A program made the position numbers and the translations under genes. From contig CAJNDS010001968.1 of NCBI GenBank assembly GCA_905221605.1, forward strand, positions 62,001 through 126,000: a stretch of DNA of 64,000 bases, given 5' to 3'. The notes beneath the pieces were generated by a model, which was given only the letters and a program-made list of their open reading frames with translations, was not told the origin of the DNA and ran no database searches. Positions 33,001-41,400 of this stretch are shown one piece after another. Within the stretch, counting starts at the first letter, position 1. Each line of letters starts with the position of its first letter. The DNA comes from Symbiodinium natans. Its lineage: Eukaryota > Sar > Dinophyceae > Suessiales > Symbiodiniaceae.

Positions 33001-35069
33001 CTTCTCCGTGCCCGAACATCCCCTTAGTCCCCCTCCCCCAAAAAAAATGAGATTAAGCACAAAAAGGGTTTAGGGTTTGGGGTTTAGGGTTTAGGGTTTA
33101 GGGTTTAGGGTTTAGGGTTTAGGGTTTAGGGTTTAGGGTTTAGGGCAAGCGAGTAGTCCGTTGTCCAGGGCTATTTGTGCCTTGTCTGGGGTAGGGGGTT
33201 ACTTAGCCCTTACCCCTTCATCCAGCTGACGTTTCTGGGCTTGTTTAGGGCTTGTGCGTGTATGGGATGGCGAGGGGTTTTTGGGGCTTGGGGTTTGGGG
33301 GTTTTCGGTTTCAGGGTTGTGTAGGGATTTAGGTCTTGCAGGGGTTCAAGGGTTTCAGTTTAGGGGTTTACGGTAGTTGCTGAGGTTCTAGGGCCAAAGC
33401 ATGTTAACGGGTGTTCGGGCTTTGGGGGTTTCAGGTTCCAGTGTTGAAGGGTTGGTTAGGGGCTCAGGGTTTTGGGCGTAGAGCTTCAGAGTGCGTAAGA
33501 TGCTGCGGGCTAAAGAAACCTGTGCAAGCCTAGGTACGCCCTTAGGGATATTTTTATATTTTCCCTTCTGGGGCTGGAGAGGATCATGTTTACGAACATT
33601 TTCCAGAGGGTCTTAAGGCCCTAAACCCTTACTAAAGCCTAAACCCTAAACCCTAAACCCTAAACGCTAAGCCCTAAGCCCTAAGCCCTAAGCCCTAAGC
33701 CCTAAGCCCTAAACCCTAAACCCTAAACCCTGAACCCCAAGCAAGGATCATGTCTACGATTTCTTTTTCAGAGGGTTTTGAGGGCCATCCGCGAAGCTCA
33801 GGCGATCGCCTTCGGCAAGGATGGCGACCACTACATCACGGCCCCTTTTCGGGTTTAGGGTTTAGGGTTTAGGGTTTAGGGCTTAGCGTTTAGGGTTTAG
33901 GGTTTAGGGTTTTTCGGCACAGTTCACATCGGATGTTGAATTCCTGGAGGCTAAATCCCTACCCTAAACCCTAAACCCTAAACCCTAAACCCTAAACCCC
34001 AAATATCCCTGAACTGAGCCTTATTTTAGGAGCTCATGGCTCATGCTGAGGACGGGGGGGGGGATTGACCCCACAGGCTCAACCCTAAACCCTAGGCCCT
34101 AAACCCCAAGCTTCAGAACCCTAAACCTCAAAACCCTAAACCTCAAACCCTAAACCTCAAACCCTAAACCCTAAACCTCAAATCCTTAAACCCGAACCCT
34201 AAACCTCAAACCCCAAATCAAAAACCTGCATAGACTCTTCTTATGGATGGTGGCGGTGCTGCAGCCTCCGAGCTGCCAAAACACTGGGTTTAGGGCTTAG
34301 GGTGCAGGGTTTCAGGGTTCAGGGTTCAGGGTTTAGGGTTTAGGGTTTAGGGTTACGGGTTTCGGGTTTAGGGTTTAGGGCTTAAGGGGTGCTTAGCGTT
34401 TAGCATGTAGGGCTATTCTCTCAGGGTTTACGGTTTAGGGTTAGTCTAACGGAAGCTACATGATCCCTTACCATGTAACTGCCCTTGGAGTTAGGTTCGG
34501 GTTGAAGGCCTAAGGCTTCGGTCTTAGGGCGTACGGATCTAGAATCAGTAGGTTCGTTTAAGCAGGGTTGGTCCTTTGGACAGCATATTGTTGTGTTTTG
34601 GGTTTCGGGTATATGGTTGGGCTTTAGAGCATCTTGTGTGTAAAGCAGTTCGCCGAAGGTCCGATGGGGGGCAGGCTAATGCGCGAAGGGGGGATGTACT
34701 TGCCAAACCCTGCTATGCACCTACTTCCTAGTTCTTACCTTACATCCCCCGAAAAACTCTTTAAGGGGCTACGTAGGGACCCAGCGTGCATCGAAACTCG
34801 GGCGGCGCCCACACCCCAAACCCTTTACCCCTTACAACCCCTAAGCTTGAACCCTAAACTTTACCCTGTGAACCCACAATCGCCTGGACCACTCCTGTCT
34901 TGTAAGTACTTTCGCAAGTGAGTTGCAGGATTTGGGTTCTTAGGGTCTTTGTTCTGGACCCTTGCAGAAGCACGTGAAGCTGTCTCGCCAAGCTACAACC
35001 CGGCCTCAACCCTAAACCCTAAACTCCGTGGGCGAGGTAAGCGAAGGCAAATACCCGCCTGTGTGGTTT
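11778..35069 (+). CDS. Copy B of the same beta-propeller-like protein gene, nearly complete, 15 or more exons
   Basis: Exons: 11778-11822 (VNECSGLAASRANPG), a possible short one at 13327 (YTLHNMMED), about 14675-14726 (PRLYAIDRYGNHLARIK), 15933-15962 (AEGTGARDWE), 16446-16499 (DIAMGPGP, YIYIA), 17771-17824 (DTGDN, WSVQIYRVK), 18289-18375, 19690-19743 (KYPNGKYDCE), 25745-25777 (AMFVDQRSNGR), 26700-26751 (VYIITKGDNRNNDPQWR), 27286-27332 (GDLFYVDLP), 28047-28080 (LTFQSTG), 29444-29512 (EWATGADMTPHG), 30702-30799 (SYGNILMWPR), 33772-33840 (AIAFGKDGDHYIT), 35037 onward (VSEGKYPPVWF). Intron starts: GC at 14727, 17825, 18376, 19744, 26752, 28081, 33841; GA at 15963, 16500, 29513, 30800; GT at 25778, 27333. 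All resolved acceptors are AG|G except CAG|AGG at 33772. Exon phases agree at every join from 15933 to 35037. The 11778-14675 part and both termini are uncertain. The 19744-25744 intron holds two intact genes. The N-terminal motifs fit the start of the family's first blade. Confidence 0.75.
13112..13225 (+). pseudogene. Exon-like segment with an in-frame stop
   Basis: Reads TPQEIAEALNLQHDIQI, a TAA, then RGPDGRFIATACWLDSNG in the same frame, with no AG acceptor between the two halves that would remove the stop. Composition on both sides is protein-like and GC-rich at third positions. Either a decayed exon or a single-base error. It lies between exons of copy B but its sequence does not belong to that protein. 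Confidence 0.4.
13327..13535 (+). CDS. Possible copy B exon (HNMMED) overlapping an open second frame
   Basis: After the acceptor CTTAG at 13322-13326 one + frame begins YTLHNMMED, which is what the family predicts between SGLAASR..NPG and PRLYAID (an NPGVLW.HNDSGD-type segment). A second + frame over the same DNA is open for about 70 codons and looks at least as protein-like (GRLSVQIDYFPAREEL, HYETPETDSQLLCWEGR). Both cannot be trusted; the position favours the first for the first ten codons. Confidence 0.4.
13864..13963 (-). repeat. CCCTAAA array
   Basis: About 13 units, nearly pure, between the 13327 segment and the PRLYAID exon of copy B. Confidence 0.85.
14035..14395 (+). repeat. Minisatellite of TATAGGGTATATAAGGGG units
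   Basis: Seven to eight copies of a unit of roughly 40 to 65 bases built from GTATATAAGGGG and GTCCCTTCTTATAGGGTATA, with variants (GTACCTTC, GTACATAAGG). An isolated unit with the same motif lies at 62238-62265. Confidence 0.85.
15383..15501. mobile_element. 119-bp inverted-repeat element, ATATGGGTG family, best copy
   Basis: Arms TATATGGGTGGCTGTCAAAA and inverted TATATGGGTGGTTGTCAAAA, then TTAGGGTCCCTTTT / TTATGGTCCCTTTT. About 35 bases pair almost perfectly. In the copy B intron 14727-15932. Confidence 0.75.
17126..17467 (+). CDS. Anonymous basic ORF inside a copy B intron
   Basis: Open frame of 113 codons; only the first 60 or so are convincing (PLTLPKPIVRGRFVRAV, then VVRFVVITAGARIRRKKG). 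The remainder reads into G-rich repeat-like sequence. The reverse strand is also open over the same stretch. Followed at 17477, after an AG, by the short segment VTFGNAPWGSCALG, related to the one at 10860. No family recognised. Confidence 0.25.
   Translation: MPQPLTLPKPIVRGRFVRAVSAVLMKGRELLKGSVVRFVVITAGARIRRKKGPRKGWCKLRVRCLGGGVASLGLIGSGLGLFSEPTLQHSQSPETRKLPHGVGAFRAWVGAGA
18162..18255 (-). repeat. CCCTAAA array
   Basis: About 13 pure units in the copy B intron 17825-18288, ending 34 bases before the next exon. Confidence 0.85.
18610..18763. mobile_element. Inverted-repeat element whose interior is a TTTAGGG array
   Basis: Left arm CTTAGGATGTTCCCCCTTAT, right arm inverted CTTGGGATGTTCCTCCCTAT; pairing continues through CAGTCC and AGGGAT for about 44 bases. 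Between them is a 50-base TTTAGGG array. Lies in the copy B intron 18376-19689. Confidence 0.75.
20006..20099 (+). repeat. TTTAGGG array
   Basis: About 13 units with two CTTAGGG variants, in the long copy B intron upstream of the nested genes. Confidence 0.85.
20458..20535 (+). repeat. Tandem duplication of about 42 bases
   Basis: ACTGTTTAGGGAA.CCCCTTGA and the following CCCTACACC are repeated once with two differences. Illustrates local duplication next to telomere-like units. Confidence 0.7.
21252..22709 (+). CDS. UBL domain plus ten RCC1-like repeats, copy 1
   Basis: An intronless 485-residue protein. Residues 1 to about 75 look like a ubiquitin-like domain: a MPLEIEVSLLSG start, a central helix-like stretch, and an ESGLQSGDTLTLQ end that matches the usual last strand. 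The rest is ten copies of a 41-residue unit with the core DGSVVTWG, then a GGDSSAVQDQLK helix and an IQAT..AFAA strand, ending in LC. The G.V..WG core resembles RCC1/HERC-type blades, but the units are shorter than the usual 50 or so. Function is unknown; proteins of this type in dinoflagellates are often auto-annotated as HERC-like ubiquitin ligases, yet no HECT domain is present. The ATG at 21252 opens directly into the UBL domain. The gene sits inside an intron of copy B on the same strand and is a tandem duplicate of 23833-25287. I saw no spliced-leader relic upstream. Confidence 0.9.
   Translation: MPLEIEVSLLSGRRVLLEAGPEESVESLKSRAQRALAVGRGKLLNSSGGALDAGATLEESGLQSGDTLTLQISRTQVRGNSVAAAAIVGDRSVVTWGHADSGGHSEAVQDQLKDVRQIQATDSAFAAILVDGSVVTWGKAEAGGDNGAVQDQLKDVRQIQATTHAFAAVLVDGSVVAWGHAKYGGDSSDVQDQLKAVQQIQATTYAFAAIRGDGSVVAWGKATYGGDSSAAQDQLKGVHQIQATRYAFAAISVDGSVGTWGHAFYGGDSSDVQGQLKGVHHIQATISAFAAILVDGSVVTWGNAEAGGDSSAVQDQLKDVQQIQATDSAFAAMLVDGSVVTWGKAEFGGNSSAVQDQLKDVRQIQATTSAFAAVRVDGSVVTWGSARTGGDSGAVQGQLKDVRQIQATSFAFAAIRGDGSVVAWGQALYGGDSSDVQDHLKGVQQIHATSYAFAAILAKGSVVTWGTELGGGSNAVQIQLMKSLC
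23071..23189. mobile_element. 119-bp inverted-repeat element, family with 10934-11045
   Basis: Ends GTAAATCTTAG.CGCTGA and its inverted partner at 23170-23189. Internally shares GTGTACACTTT, GGGATACTATA and TCCCCT with the copy at 10934. Inserted in the upstream region of UBL-RCC1 copy 2; the corresponding place in copy 1 (20855-20930) has a CCCTAAA-type stretch instead. Confidence 0.75.
23655..23760. mobile_element. 106-bp MITE in front of UBL-RCC1 copy 2, absent from copy 1
   Basis: Perfect 10-base inverted ends AATATAGGGG / CCCCTATATT, with weaker pairing inward to about 23 bases. Copy 1 has only two bases (TA) between the matching flanks CAAGCAGAC and CATG, so it shows the empty site. 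Target duplication cannot be resolved; TA is possible. Confidence 0.8.
23833..25287 (+). CDS. UBL domain plus ten RCC1-like repeats, copy 2
   Basis: An intronless 484-residue tandem paralogue of the gene at 21252, with the same UBL-like head (MPLEIEVSLLSGRTV start, LQSGDTLTLQMS end) and ten 41-residue units with DGSVVTWG-type cores. Differences between the copies concentrate in the two to four residues after WG and in the residues before AFA, so the repeat core is conserved while an exposed loop varies. Homology to copy 1 extends upstream of the ATG to about 23040, but copy 2 carries extra insertions there (23071-23189, about 23397-23610, 23655-23760). The last unit ends at a TAG, and the sequence after the stop is unrelated to that after copy 1. 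Both copies are intact, which suggests they are retained as genes. Binding partner and role are unknown. Confidence 0.9.
   Translation: MPLEIEVSLLSGRTVSLEAGPDASVASLQSRAQRSLAVGRGILLDSSGGTLDGAATLEESGLQSGDTLTLQMSRTQVRGASAAFAAIIGDRSVVTWGHADSGGHSEAVQDQLNNAQQIQASYSAFAAILVGGSVVTWGNAETGGDSSAVQDQLKDVQQIQATSCAFAAIRCDGSVVTWGKAEAGGDSSAVQDQLKGVQQIQATSCAFAAIRCDGSVVAWGKATYGGDSSAAQDQLKGVHQIQATRYAFAAILVDGSVVAWGHANYGGDSSNVQGQLKGVHQIQATFSAFAAILVDGSVVTWGNAWTGGDSSAVQDQLKDVQQIQATGYAFATIRSDGSVVTWGSAVSGGDSAALQDQLKNVKQIQATISAFAAILVGGSVVTWGNAEAGGDSSAVQDQLKDVRQIQATTYAFAVIRGDGSVVSWGQAPYGGDSSDVQEHLKDVQQIQATSYTSAAILADGSVVTWGIPELGGDSSAVHHQLMNS
25572..25890 (-). repeat. Two CCCTAAA arrays flanking the AMFVD exon of copy B
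   Basis: 25572-25714 (with CCCTGAA, CCCTACA variants) and 25812-25890. The second is bracketed by TGTCATCAGACGGGCCC at 25798 and TGTCATCAGAAGGGCCC at 25900. Confidence 0.85.
26523..26622. mobile_element. Diverged inverted-repeat element, ATATGGGTG family
   Basis: Arms GTGAGTAGTTCTCTAAAT and inverted GCGGGTAGCTCTCTCAAT. In the copy B intron 25778-26699. Confidence 0.55.
27137..27238 (-). repeat. CCCTAAA array
   Basis: About 14 units with two CCCTACA variants, 48 bases before the GDLFYVDLP exon. Confidence 0.85.
29012..29292. mobile_element. 281-bp element of the same family with arms longer than 100 bases
   Basis: The core CTACTTGGAGGTTCATGGT palindrome is flanked on both sides by a further matching stretch (GGGTCTAAGAGGGTCATATT on the left, its inverse at 29240-29275), so nearly the whole element folds. 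Lies in the copy B intron 28081-29443. Single arms of the outer part recur at 33580 and 33745. Confidence 0.7.
29672..29827. mobile_element. Inverted-repeat element, same family
   Basis: Left arm ATACTTGGAGGTTCAGGGTA, right arm ending GCCATGAACCTCCATGTAG. In the copy B intron 29513-30701, 650 bases from another family member. Confidence 0.7.
30413..30479 (+). repeat. TTTAGGG array bracketed by CTCGAAG
   Basis: Nine to ten pure units between CTCGAAG at 30406-30412 and CTCGAAG at 30480-30486, an exact seven-base flanking duplication. Confidence 0.85.
32876..33145. repeat. Two pure arrays in opposite orientation
   Basis: CCCTAAA at 32876-32964 (about 12 units) and TTTAGGG at 33064-33145 (about 11 units), 100 bases apart, in the copy B intron 30800-33771. 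Single-stranded RNA from this intron could pair them. Confidence 0.85.
33580..33786 (-). repeat. CCCTAAA/CCCTAAG array bracketed by a direct repeat of about 41 bases
   Basis: GGATCATGTTTACGA, CAGAGGGTCTTAAGG at 33582-33619 recurs as GGATCATGTCTACGA, CAGAGGGTTTTGAGG at 33747-33784. The right copy supplies the CAG acceptor of the copy B exon at 33772. Confidence 0.75.
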
Positions 35070-35971
35070 CTCGCCGGCATTCGGGGGAGTCGTTCTCGGT
35101 TGCAAAGGGCTTTCGGTGTTCAGGAGGGCTTAAGGTTCGTATTATGGGTTCCCCACTGCCCCTCTAGACTATCCCTAAACCCTAACCCCTAAACCCTAAA
35201 CCCTAAACCCTAAGGTGTCTAGAGTCTAGGGACTTCAGAACCCTTGTCTGAGGGTCGAGCTTTGACCTGGGGATCCGGGCTTCAAGGCATGTCTAAGGGT
35301 TTAGGGTTTAGGGTTTAGGGTTTAGGGTTACCTTAGCCTAGATTCCCCCCCATAATTGAGGCTATTTGTAGTAGGAAATCAATGAAAGGTTTAGGACAAC
35401 TTTTTTGCAAGAATTATTTGAAGCATGTCTAGCATTGCTAGACCTGGCAACCATGGACAAAAGTAAGGGCTTGCCGTTTACTTGTTAAATCTTGTGAGTT
35501 GAAGATGTTTACTCTTGTGTCGGGGCGTCTTGTCTGAATGCGTTCTGAATGCGCCTTTTTTTGCTGGAAAAGTGTGAGGTACTTCAGCCTCTCCGCCAAT
35601 TTCCAGCATGACATAGCCACATCGGTGGTCACGAAGTGAGCTCAAGCATTGCCGGATGCATAGGACTGAGATTCTAATGCCCTACTGGTAGCGTCATTGG
35701 GGTCGAAATTTTAAAAGGGAAGTCCATAAATCAATCTGAAAGTATGATAGGTATGATAAGGCGGTCAGCCTTCAAGGTCCTTATTCTGGTGTTTGCCAAA
35801 TGTGCTCCTTCAGTACGGAAAGCCAATGTAACCTTTGCAATCAGTGCAATCCCCTGAACCTTGACAGCCTGGACACTCGATACTTGAGACCCAGTAAGTG
35901 CGGGTGCCTGTTGGCGTGCGCCTGTGCATGTGCGTGTGCGTGTGCACGTGCATGTTTGTGTTTGTTCGACC

Positions 35972-36002
<31 letters not shown>

Positions 36003-38451
36003 CATGTGCATGTCTGGGCGTGAGCATGTGCGTGTGGGCAATTGTGTACGTGGTGCGTGTGCAAAAGCTTGAGTGTGCATGAAGGTAATTTATTGTCTTG
36101 GACCTCTTCTTTGTCTTGATGCTGGCGTCGTTTCTTAGCTTCCATACGCAGCTTCCTACGCTTATGATAAACTAGGAACTGAAGCACGGTCAAGCATAAA
36201 TCTGCCACTGGACGATGGATGGGCAAAGCTCCGGGCAATAGATAGCACAATGCACGCTCCGCTTCCTTCAGGTGGCCAGCAAGTCACACTAAAAGTGTGA
36301 CCTTCTGGCCCCCAAAAGGAGCACTTACAGAACAGCAAGACATGGTGTGAGACGGGGTTCATGTTGAGAGGTCCCCGGGAGTCGTCAGAGAAGCCACATC
36401 TTGGTGTAGGATCTAGAGGGGTTTAGGGTAGGGCTTAGGGTTTGTCAACGTGCAAAAGCCCTTTTGCTGATCTTGCTGGAGGTATCCATTCCCCTAAGGG
36501 TCCATGTACCTGATTCTATACTTGGGCCCCCCAAATGTCCCTACACAGGAGGTACTTTGAGGCCCAAGTATTCCACATTTCGGTACATGGACCCTTAGGG
36601 ATTCGGATGTCTAGAGAATTTGTTTTGCGCTTCTTTGTTTGGGCGGGCTCCAGAATCGGGTAGTGCCAAGTCATCGGGCACGAGACCGCCTGTGCACCAG
36701 ATTTGAGGGTTTAGGGTTTAGGGTTCAGGGTTTAGGGTTTAGGGTTCAGGGTTCAGGGTTTAGGGTTAGCAGTTCCTGAAGCGTCAGGGCCACATATGCA
36801 TCCAGGTTTTCAAGACTCCGTGGGGGGGCTGCTCTAGCACTGCACCTTTTGACTTCACTTAACACCCGTCCCGCCAGATTTCGGCAGGGGCTGTGGTTCA
36901 GGGTTTAGGGTTAGGGTTTAGGGTTTAGGCTTGAGGGTGTGGTTTCAGGAAAGCTCCGTGATTTTGGGGGTTGTCAGGCTTCCTTGCTCATAGACTCTTG
37001 GCATTGGCGGGTTTGTCCTGTAGGTATATAGGGTTTTGGGCTTAGCAGGTCTGTCTGGACCCTTGCGTCTAAACCCTAAACCCTAAACCCTAAACCCTAG
37101 ACCCTGTATTCCTACTCAATCATCACTGCGGCTCGGGTGTGCCGGTCTTTTTGCTTCACTTATGGTTTTCCCGGGGCCGTTCTTCTTTGGCAGACCCGGC
37201 CCAAACCCTCAAAGCCCTAAACTTTCCTAAGCCCTAAGTGCCCACATGCCGTAGAGCCCTGGGTCAAACCCTGAACCCTAAACCCTAAACCCTAAACCCT
37301 AAACCCAAGAAGTCGTGGGATCCTGGTGCCCGCTACCTTTAGACGTCGGCCGGAAGGCCACAAGATTTGCCTGGCCGCATTTGTCGTCCTACTGCTGACT
37401 TTTGCTCCTAAACCCTCTCCCGAAGCACCTTACTCAACTTACAGGGTTCTTAAGGGAGGGGGCTTCATGGGGGGTAGGTACCTAAAAAAAGGCTTGGGGA
37501 GTAGTAGGGAGTATTAGGGAACCTTGGGTTACATTCCCCTTCCCTTAAGAACTTAAGAACCCCTAAACCCTAAACCCTAAACCCTAAACCCTAAACCCTA
37601 AACCCTAAACCCTAAACTCTAAACCCTAAACCCCTATAATGAACCCTAACATCCACAACCTATGGACCCGTGGTGGACAGTCGACGGATGCATGCGAGTC
37701 GCAGTAGCGAGTGCATGCGGGGAGGCAGTGGGATGCCAAGCTTCTCAAGTCCAGGTAGCTGTAGGGGATTGAGGGCGAGGGTTCGGGAGATATTGAGAAT
37801 TTGAACTTGAGGGTAAAAGTAACTAAGTAGAGTTTAGGTTTAGGGTTTAGGGTTTAGGGGTTTGGGTTTAGGTTTGGGTTCGGGAGTTTCCAAAATTCAT
37901 TTGGGAGTACCTCATTAGGGTCCTTCTTGTAAGGGAAGTCTAAACCCTAAACCCCAAACCCCAAACCCTAAACCCTAAACCCTAAATCCTAAACCCTAAA
38001 CCCTAAACCCGCCCGCCACCCCACTCGCTTGTCTTTTACAGCTTCGGCACTTGCCTCCCCGAACAGTCGATCCAAAGACGCTGCCTGCAGGCTTCTGTTG
38101 CAAGATGCTGGTTTGCTGGGTTTAGGGTTGAGGGTTTAGAGTTTAGGGTTTAGGGTTAGGGTCTTAGAGTTTAGGGTTTTGGGGTTTAGGGCTTAGCGTT
38201 TTGGATTTTAGGGTTAGGGTTTAGGGTTCAGGGTTCAGGGTTCAGGGTTCAGGGTTTAGGGTTTAGGGTTAAGGGTAGGGTCTTGGGATACTGGTTTAAG
38301 AGCTGGAGGCCGTTTAAGGCTTAGGCGTGACAGGCTATGTTAGATTGCCCAATAAGGCTGTGGGGCGTAGGGTGTAAACCCTAAACCCTAAACCCCCTAT
38401 ATAAACTTAAGTGAACATTTGCAACAGCGCTCTCTTGGGTTGTTCCTGCAG
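35070..38451. other. Stretch between copy B and the next exon series
   Basis: Contains small TTTAGGG and CCCTAAA arrays (35296-35328, 36706-36770, 37070-37100, 37563-37635), a CA/TG-rich stretch (about 35900-36080), one inverted-repeat element (36484-36609) and array remnants at 38100-38275. ORFs over the CA/TG stretch are low-complexity. A possible exon after AG at 37342 is too weak to call. Confidence 0.5.
36484..36609. mobile_element. 126-bp inverted-repeat element
   Basis: Arms ATCC.ATTCCCCTAAGGGTC and inverted ATCCGAATCCCTAAGGGTC, both continuing CATGTACC; an inner pair TACTTGGGCC also folds. Single copy seen. Confidence 0.65.
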
Positions 38452-41400
38452 ATTCCAGTGAGCTACAAGTTGCGTTGGATGCTGCGATCAAAAGGAACGA
38501 AGGGTGGAGGACGCGCCTTGGTGCTTCGGACTTGCAAGTGGACCAGAATCTTAGGCACTCAGTAGCAACCCCTAAACTTTAAACCTTATGCCCGGAATCC
38601 CACACTTTTTCTCCTATCTCAGCCTGTAAGGAATTCTAACCCTAAACCCTAAATCTTTACACCCTAAACCCTAAACCCTCAACTCAGCACGTAAGGAATG
38701 CTGCAAGGCATGAGGGATTCGTAGTGGGGATTTGTGAGGAATGGCGGCAAGACCATGGGTTCCAGGACGACGTCTAGGGCTTAGATTTCCCTAGTAGCCC
38801 TAAACCCTAAACCCTAAACCTGGGATCGAAGGATGGGTGGGTGATCATGGCTTTGAGGTTGCCAGCCAAAGCCTCACCTTAGGGTTGGCTCTACAGTTTG
38901 GCGTTTAGGGTTTCGGGTGTAGGGTTCAGGGTAGCAGGGGTCGAATTTGTGCCGATCTTCTCTCCAGATCAAGCTCTAAGCGCATATCATGGCTCCCTAA
39001 ACCCTAAACGCTGAAACCCCAAAACCCCCCCTGAGTCCAACAAGCAAAGCCCCAAGCTCATGAGTTCCCCTCTATAGGGTTTAGGGTTTAGGGTTTAGGG
39101 GTACTCCCCTCCCTCATATTACCCCCCCCTAGATTCCCCCATGTTATAAGGCTATCTGGGGGTCATTAAGCCTAATTTAGGTGTTGGGAAACCCATGAGA
39201 AGCCTTAATCCCCTCGAGGCCGCGCGTGCTCCGCCTACTGGCCATAGCCTCCGGGGGGCTTAGTGCGGGCAGCTGAGAGTTCGGGGCTTCATAGGATTCA
39301 GGGTTCAGGGTTTTTCGGATGCACAAATTCCCAAGCTTGGCGCCCGAACTACCTAATTACTGTGTTCGGGGCGATGTGCGAAATTGGGGTTTTGGGGTTT
39401 TAGGATTTTAGAGTTTAGGGTTTTAGGGGTCTTTTAGGTTTTTTTTCTTCAGGGTTTCAGGGTTATAGGGATATTTCGGTGGTGCCAACCTGCCTGGTAT
39501 GTACGGTTGGGGGTTGCAGGAATGATTTGGAGGCAGCATGTTTGTTTTGCACCTGGGCAGGGCAGCACTAGCTTTCATCATACTCTGTGACGTTTTTGGA
39601 CGGTCATTGCTGCTGATGTTTTAGGGCATGGCTATTTCATAGAGAGGGCTTCGGAAAGTGCACTTTAAAGCACACAGTATGTGATGTGCTGCCAGCACGA
39701 AACCCTGCAGGCCCCCAGGATACGTCTAATGTCCTTTAATTGCTCGAGGTTCGCCTTGGAGGGTCCTGAGCCCAATTATATTTCGCTGATACAGTTATGG
39801 CCATATTCGGGTACTTAAGGGGAGTACTTGAGGGATATTAGGGTACTTAAGGGTTATTAGGGTACTTAAGGGATATGCGCGTGCTTAAGGGACGCAGAAG
39901 TGGGCTACAGCAACACTTTTAGTTGGTGCGTCCTCAAGCTCCAAGGAGGGTTAAGAACCCTAAACCCTGAACCCCAAACCCTTGCATGGAGGATCGGTGC
40001 ACTTAGTAAGTAGAGTTATAAGTACAAGAAGAGTTACCGTACTTCCAGCCCCGCTTACTAGGTCCCCTGATCCTCCAAGTAGGCCCAACCTCGATGAATA
40101 GCTCTATAAAATTATGGTCTGGTGTGGGGGGGGGGGGGAGGGAAATTTTGATAAGACACGGAGTAATATTTGGGGCACCCCAAAAAGGGGCCTCAGCCCT
40201 AAACCCGAAACCCTAAACTACCCAACAAACTGACTCCGAGTCCCCCAACTTGAGTAGCCTAGTCAATTCGTTGCCTGCACCAAGCTGGCGCCCGGAAATT
40301 CTCAAAAGAGGCGTGAAGGGCTAGGGCCCTGGGTTTCAACCCTAAACCCTAAACCCTAAACCCTAAACCCTAAACCCTAAACCCTAAACCCTAAACCCTA
40401 AACCCTAAACCCTAAACCCTAAACCCTAAACCCTAAACCCTAAACCCCCCCCCCCCAGCAAACTCAAAAAAGACGAAGCTAAGTACGACAGCCAGAGGCC
40501 GCGATCGTTCTCGGACAGCTGACGATGTTCCGGGAAGACGGGCCAGCCCCTTAGAGTCTTAGAGTTCTATTTTAGGGTTTAGGATTTAGGGTTAAACCCC
40601 AAACCTCTATAAATTTCGAACTCCAAAGGACCCTAAACCTCAACCCCAGCAAGCCCCAAAGCTAAAACCCCAAACCTTTGACCCTGAACCCGAAGCCTTA
40701 AACCTTGAACGGATAGCTCCGAGCCTGAAAAGGAAAACCCCAAGACCCATCTTCAACCTACCTGCCCCCAAAACCCCAACCCTACACCCAAACCCTGAAC
40801 CCCTTGTTGGGGCTCTGCTGGGGCGACTTTAGGGCCAATGTGCTGCTGAGCAGTACTTGCCCTGCAGTTAGGGGTCTAAGATTTAGGGTTTGGGGTTTAC
40901 GGTTTAGGGTTTGGGGTTTGGGGTTTAGGGTTTAGGGTTAGACCTCGGCAACCTGTTGCACACGCTGAGCTCGACCTTGCGCCGATTCTTGCTATGGTCT
41001 CGAAGGAGAGAAGGGGCCAGCTGCTGTGGTTCCCTAGACCCTAAACCCTGAACCGTAAACCCTAGACACTAAACCCTAAACCCTAAATCCTAAACCCTAA
41101 ACCCGATAAACTGCAGTCCATCAGCGAGCCATATGGGTGTGGTCTTTTCGCAGTACAGGCAAAAAGGCTTCCATTGGGGCCTTGGCAGCGGGCATGGGTC
41201 ACATTTCCTAAGCCCGAAACCCTGAAGGCTAAACCCGAAAAAAACAACGGCCACATGTGCCAAGCAGTTGTCCTGAGGGTGCCCATATTATGTCCCGACC
41301 ACCCTCTCGCTCCACGTGCAATCTGCAGAAGCGGCTCTGCCAATGAGTCCAGAGGAGTTGCTAGTGGAAAGGGCCTCAGCCCCGCTTTGCTATGGCAAGC

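Noticed and set aside
35810-36250. 146-codon reverse ORF and its + strand counterpart over CA/TG repeats
   Set aside because: His/Thr- or Cys/Ala-rich stretches come from the dinucleotide repeats.
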